From Selaginella moellendorffii (taxonomy: Eukaryota > Streptophyta > Lycopodiopsida > Selaginellales > Selaginellaceae): DNA of 45,663 nt. The position numbers and the translations under genes are program-made. Position 1 is the stretch's first letter; the number at the start of each line of letters is the position of its first letter. The stretch covers positions 835,215-880,877 of the forward strand of contig NW_003314331.1 of the NCBI RefSeq assembly GCF_000143415.4, read 5' to 3'. Of this stretch, positions 41,750 to 45,663 are shown piece after piece. Below the pieces are notes generated by a model, which was not told the origin of the DNA, ran no database searches, and was given only the letters and a program-made list of their open reading frames with translations.

Positions 41750-42764
41750 TGCACGGCGTTATTGCTTTCTACAAAGACACCACGAGAGTCCCTGTTAACA
41801 CTCTTGGATTTCAAAGTTATGGAGGCACACGTCTGGTGGGATGTTTTCTCAGAAATCCTGGAGGTCTCGAGTTTTCTTGACTTTTAGTTTTAGGGAAGGT
41901 CAGGTATGGACGTCCATGAGCAAGATGAGATTGCAGTTTCGCAATGGTTTCAAGAAGCATGAGCCGCAGGTCTTCGAGATCATAACCTTTCCAAAGTTTG
42001 GCATTGGACAGCGTGCGTTTCTCATCCAGACTCAAGGTATGTATGTTTGGAGCTATGGCCGTTGCGCATTTTTTATGGTTTTTATGTTTTTGATAGAGGG
42101 AAACATACTGTGGGACTGCATCTCATTTCTAGACGATGCCACAGTGGAGATAACCAAGTCACTAGGTGGATTGAGAGCGATTGCCATCTCTCACCCGCAT
42201 TACTACAGCACAAACTCTCGATGGAGCGAGGCTTTTGGAGGCGTCCCGGTTTATACCCACGAATGGTATTGTCTACCTTTGTTTCTCTCTTTCGTTTCGA
42301 TCTCTCTGTATCCATACTTTTGCAGAGTGGTTTACCAGCACGAAAAGGGTAAGTTCTACTATGGGAGGGACTCACGCTTTTAGCCATTTTGCTATCCTCC
42401 ACTGGTCTCATGGAGCTCAAGGGAGGGGTGTTTTATTCACTGGAGATATCTTACAGGTATAAACTTCTGTCGTTTACAAACTTTGTTTTCGTTTTGTTTT
42501 CCTCACTCCGTGTTTGATTTGTAGGTGGGGATGGACAACAAAACAGTGAGCATAATGAGATCGTATCCAAGCTATATACCACTCTCGTCCATGTTTGATT
42601 TGTAGGTGGGGATGGACAACAAAACAGTGAGCATAATGAGATCGTATCTAAACTATATACCACTCTTGTCAAGCCACACTAAAAGGATAGGCCAGGTGAT
42701 CGAGCCATGGGATTTTGGGAGGCTCTACGTTGCGTTTCAGGACAGAGAGGATGACGCTGCTTAA
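41750..42764 (+). CDS. Metallo-beta-lactamase-fold hydrolase-like gene (unit 2), 5' end uncertain
   Basis: Exons equivalent to unit 1: 41894-42036, 42097-42265, 42339-42456, 42606-42764. The same motifs are present, with SHPHYYS intact at the metal-site motif. Exon 3 is 9 bp shorter than in unit 1 (three residues lost before ILHWSHGAQG). In the doubtful upstream segment this copy has one base fewer (acgtctggtggg against acgtctgggtggg), shifting the frame that is open in unit 1. This suggests that the segment before 41894 is not coding or that this copy is broken there. Function and status are as for the unit 1 copy. Confidence 0.55.
42508..42669. repeat. 81-bp tandem duplication of acceptor plus exon start (unit 2)
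   Basis: Same arrangement as at 37428-37589, with gtag acceptors at 42521-42524 and 42602-42605. Its presence in both units shows that this small duplication came before the 5-kb duplication. Confidence 0.88.
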
Positions 42765-42971
42765 GCATCACAATTATCGATTGACTCTCAAGTAATGAAT
42801 CAGACTGAAACTCGAGATGTCTTTCTGATTATGATTTGCCATAACATTGTTTCCAAAGCTAAATTGGACATTTGTTTTTGTGAGGGAGACAGTGCCACAA
42901 TCAATTTAGAGTGAGCAGTTGTTACAGCATACACAGTGGATACATGAGTTTCCTTTTACAAGATCTTTTGT

Positions 42972-43616
42972 CTAACTTTTAAGCTTCTCCAACGCTTGTC
43001 TTACATCTTCAGCTCTTGCAATTTCCTTAAGCAGATTGCTTATTTTCTTCAATTCATCATATTTATGCCCTTTCCTGTTTTTGAATGCACGGATGACAAT
43101 TCCATTGCTGGGCTGCAAGCAAAAGGACTCTGGCTTGTCGTCCACGATCACCGTGTGTCTGAGGTCCCGCCCTAATCTCGAAAGATCTTTCACAACCTTT
43201 CTCCCTCCCACTTCCTTGGGCGAGCATGAATCTCTGTAGAGGCGATGGGTGAAGAGATTCCCAGCTGGGTCGAGCCTATCCAATATCCTGTCCGCATAAG
43301 GCTTCACCGCTCGAGTAAAAACCACAATCTCGTATATCTCACTCATCTCATTTAGAAATGTATCCACACCTGGCCGCTTTGCGACAAGGTAGCGCTGCAA
43401 TGGAAGAGTCTTCCCACTGAAGAGCTTGAGGGACGCTATAGCCTTGTGGGCATGGATTAGTGTCTCGTCCATGTCTAACACAAGCGTCGGTTTCTCCTCC
43501 AAAGCTGGCGGTAGTAGTGGAGAACTGTGTGTCACCTTTACCTTTTTGTTCTTTACTTTGGTCACCATGTCGAGCGTTGCAAAACTCCAATCGCCATATT
43601 CTCTCGCCCTCTTCAT
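42972..43616 (-). CDS. FCP1/SCP-type CTD phosphatase-like protein (unit 2)
   Basis: An intronless 214-aa copy of the gene at 37891-38535 with the same DMDETL nucleophile motif, VDD acidic motif and basic N-terminal segment. Only two residues differ (a Thr to Ile in HKATASL, and a Val to Ala in ARVEDV), and neither touches the catalytic motifs. Both copies look functional and should be redundant. They would be hard to tell apart with short reads. Confidence 0.88.
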   Translation of the reverse strand: MKRAREYGDWSFATLDMVTKVKNKKVKVTHSSPLLPPALEEKPTLVLDMDETLIHAHKAIASLKLFSGKTLPLQRYLVAKRPGVDTFLNEMSEIYEIVVFTRAVKPYADRILDRLDPAGNLFTHRLYRDSCSPKEVGGRKVVKDLSRLGRDLRHTVIVDDKPESFCLQPSNGIVIRAFKNRKGHKYDELKKISNLLKEIARAEDVRQALEKLKS

Positions 43617-44255
43617 CGCTGTGATAAAAAAGAAAGAAAGAACGCAAGCCCTAATTGTAAAGGATCTTTATAAATCAAATTAAATACACTTTACTAAATA
43701 TACCATAATTCTGGCCGTAGAAAATTTCATGGATTTTTTCTCTCAGGCTCGCTGGTTTTGGAGGTGGGAGCGTTGTCCCACTTAAATGGCAATCCACAGT
43801 TTGAGAGGAGTACGCGCAGTACTAGTGAACTGAACTTACTGGGAACGAACCTTGACATAACTGAAGATTTGTTCAATTGCATATTCTGGAACGCAGAGAG
43901 AGTTCAGTAGCTTTGGTTCTGACCTCCAGCATGGATGTAAAGCGGATTTGAGTCACTGAAGGCGGAAGTTTGCCGGCTGAGAAAGAATCCAACAGCTCCA
44001 AATTTCCTTTTCAAGAAGTTCGTCTTTTGCTGATATCTATTCTGACTTGAGCATTGAGAACGTGTGTTTCATTGTAGATCATTCCAACCATGGTTGTTAA
44101 ACCATGGTTATCAACGTTAATGTGCTACTACTGCCTCTGGAGTAAAAGTTTGTTCGAGCTTTTGTGTGAGTTCGTGCTCTTGGATCTTTATCTATGGGAG
44201 ATTGCCCGCTTTGTTTGCTCAATCTATTCTCTTTTCTCTTGGCTCTCCAGAAATT
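43617..44255. promoter_or_regulatory. Divergent promoter region, phosphatase / protease-like fragment (unit 2)
   Basis: Counterpart of 38536-39185. It differs by a small replacement near 44009-44040, where about ten bases are lost relative to unit 1. Confidence 0.35.
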
Positions 44256-44809
44256 ATGGCTCCTACTCGAAAGCTTGTGCTTGCATCGCTCCTCTCATGC
44301 CTGGTCATCACTGCGGCTTTTGCCGCTGCAGTTTTGTTTAGTTCTTTCTCCAAAATCTCGATAGTTTCTGTGTCCACACCAGCGACGACCATGGCGATCC
44401 ATCAGCAAACTACAGTGCTCAATAGTATAACTCTCTGTGTGTTTTCCATGACGTTTTCTCTGTGGATCTTAGCCTTCCTTTACAGTACAGATCCTGCCCG
44501 AGTGTACTCAAAACAGTAAGAAACTTCAAGAAAATAAAGTGGTCAAGAAGTGGATGATCTTGCTCGCCGGGTCCACTCTGCTGGATTTGTCACAGTCTTC
44601 GCTGGTTGTGAATTTCGAGTCGGAGGACACGTTCATTGACCCTGAAGGCAGCGCTCGCAGCAGTGGAAGCGTATACAATTTCTAGATTTTGAGAAGCACT
44701 GTTTTCTGCTACATTTCAAGTGGCTTGCAGATCCGTGGTGGTATGAACTTGGGGAACGTGAAGTCCTATCTCGATACTGGAGCAAGTCATGTGTTGTCAC
44801 CTCGGTAAG
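44256..44809 (+). pseudogene. Aspartic-protease-like 5' fragment (unit 2)
   Basis: Copy of 39186-39739 with the DTGAS exon at 44731-44804. About 35-40 bases after the hydrophobic exon (around 44480-44530) are replaced by different sequence, changing the read-through tail. It is truncated in the same way, running into PPR sequence. Confidence 0.45.
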
Positions 44810-44849
44810 TGTTTTACATCAGTCTTGGAATTTAACTCTTAACATTTTG

Positions 44850-45663
44850 TGTGTGTGAGATTAAGTTTTGCTCTGGCATTCTCTCGTGAGCAAGGAGCGC
44901 GATGCAATCGTCTGGATGGCAATGGTGCCGGATTTCGCTCACAAGGGACTCCTCTTGGAAACTCGAGTTTGGTGCCCGGAAGAGGCTCATTGCTTCTTGG
45001 AGGTGGCCAATTCCAGAGATAGGCCGAGAGGAGCACTTTGCGCGCCATCTTGCTCTTGTAAGGCATTCGATCGTAAATAAACTTTGCATTTTCAAGATGG
45101 TTTCTAGAGGTGAGCATATGGATCATTGTTGCCCAAGAGATGAGCCATCTTTAGGAAGGAATCTAGTGCCTCGTCCAAATGCCCATTCGAGGCATATGCG
45201 CCAAGCATGGAGTTCCAAGCCACCACGTGCCTCTCAAGCAAACATTTAGCCTCCTCCAAGCAGCCATGAGGTGCATAGCCGTCGATCATAGCCGTAAATG
45301 CCACTCATTAAGATCCGGGGCATCTTCAAAGAGATTCTTTGCTTGCTCCATATGCCCGGCCTGGTGATCATGGTCGTCCATGTTACTAGGGCATTCTATC
45401 AAAGAGATCTTTAGCTTCATCCAGCCGCTGGTTCTGGCAGTGGCCTTGGATCATGGCCGTCCACGGCGCGTGAGAGATGCCCGTTATGGGCCATGGCCGT
45501 GCTAGAAACGGGGGTTTGCTCCGGCATGGAGTGGAATACCGCCTCCGCCTCGCCGAGATTGCCACTCGGCGAGTACATCTCGATCATCGCGTTCCAGGTG
45601 ATGGAATTCTTTGCAGGGATGCGATCGAAGAGCTGCTTGGCGCGCTGCACGTCCCCGGCCGCG
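44850..45663 (-). pseudogene. PPR sequence (unit 2), cut by window edge
   Basis: PPR repeats (NSITWNAMIEMYSPSGNL, AFTAMIDGYAPHGCLEEA, VVAWNSMLGAYASNGHLDEA) in several frames, as in unit 1. Near 45361-45405 this copy keeps about 36 bases missing from unit 1. They restore an LFDRMP-type repeat end but then meet a stop codon, so both copies are damaged independently. The 5' part lies beyond the window. Confidence 0.62.

Overview
This window is nuclear plant DNA. Split genes with very short introns (many 48-70 nt, GT-AG), plastid-targeted enzymes (glucose-6-phosphate dehydrogenase, chlorophyll synthase), G-type lectin receptor kinases, PPR-type sequence and a CLASP microtubule protein all point that way. 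The small introns, close gene packing and PPR-like repeats fit a lycophyte such as Selaginella. That assignment is inference; no search was run.

Layout. (1) 1-8.4 kb: two tandem intronless S-domain receptor kinase genes with duplicated upstream DNA, a broken LRR receptor fragment between them, and a C-terminal scrap of a BBE-type FAD oxidoreductase. (2) 8.4-11.95 kb: an AT-rich, gene-poor island holding a ~440-bp inverted repeat, a ~205-bp tandem repeat and a decayed LRR remnant. (3) 12.3-35.6 kb: a dense block of conserved genes. In order these are plastid G6PDH (+), CLASP (+, 22 exons), a small secreted Gly-rich protein (+), an RCC1-repeat protein (+), a DUF4408/DUF761-like membrane protein (+), a SelK-like ER membrane protein (-), chlorophyll synthase (-), a copper amine oxidase (+), a 3-ketoacyl-CoA reductase of fatty-acid elongation (-) and a DUF1648/SdpI-like membrane protein (+). 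Two divergent pairs (chlorophyll synthase/amine oxidase and ketoacyl reductase/SdpI-like) share ~0.3-kb promoters. (4) 35.65 kb to the right edge: two near-identical ~5.08-kb direct repeats. Each carries a metallo-beta-lactamase-fold gene, an FCP1/SCP-type phosphatase, a DTGA-containing aspartic-protease-like fragment and PPR sequence. The breakpoints lie inside the PPR gene.

I reconstructed exon structures by hand from splice consensus, reading-frame continuity and remembered family sequence. Exon lengths close in phase for every conserved gene, which is the main support for the models.

I found no defence-type or clearly new multi-gene system. The most unusual points are an apparently mutated splice donor in the RCC1 gene that can be bypassed by a shifted donor/acceptor pair with no change in length, three GC-AG introns with the same GCAAG donor, a gene-conversion-like tract in the receptor kinases, an SdpI-like bacterial-type membrane protein in an intron-bearing plant gene, and an 81-bp duplication of a splice acceptor plus exon start that predates the 5-kb duplication.
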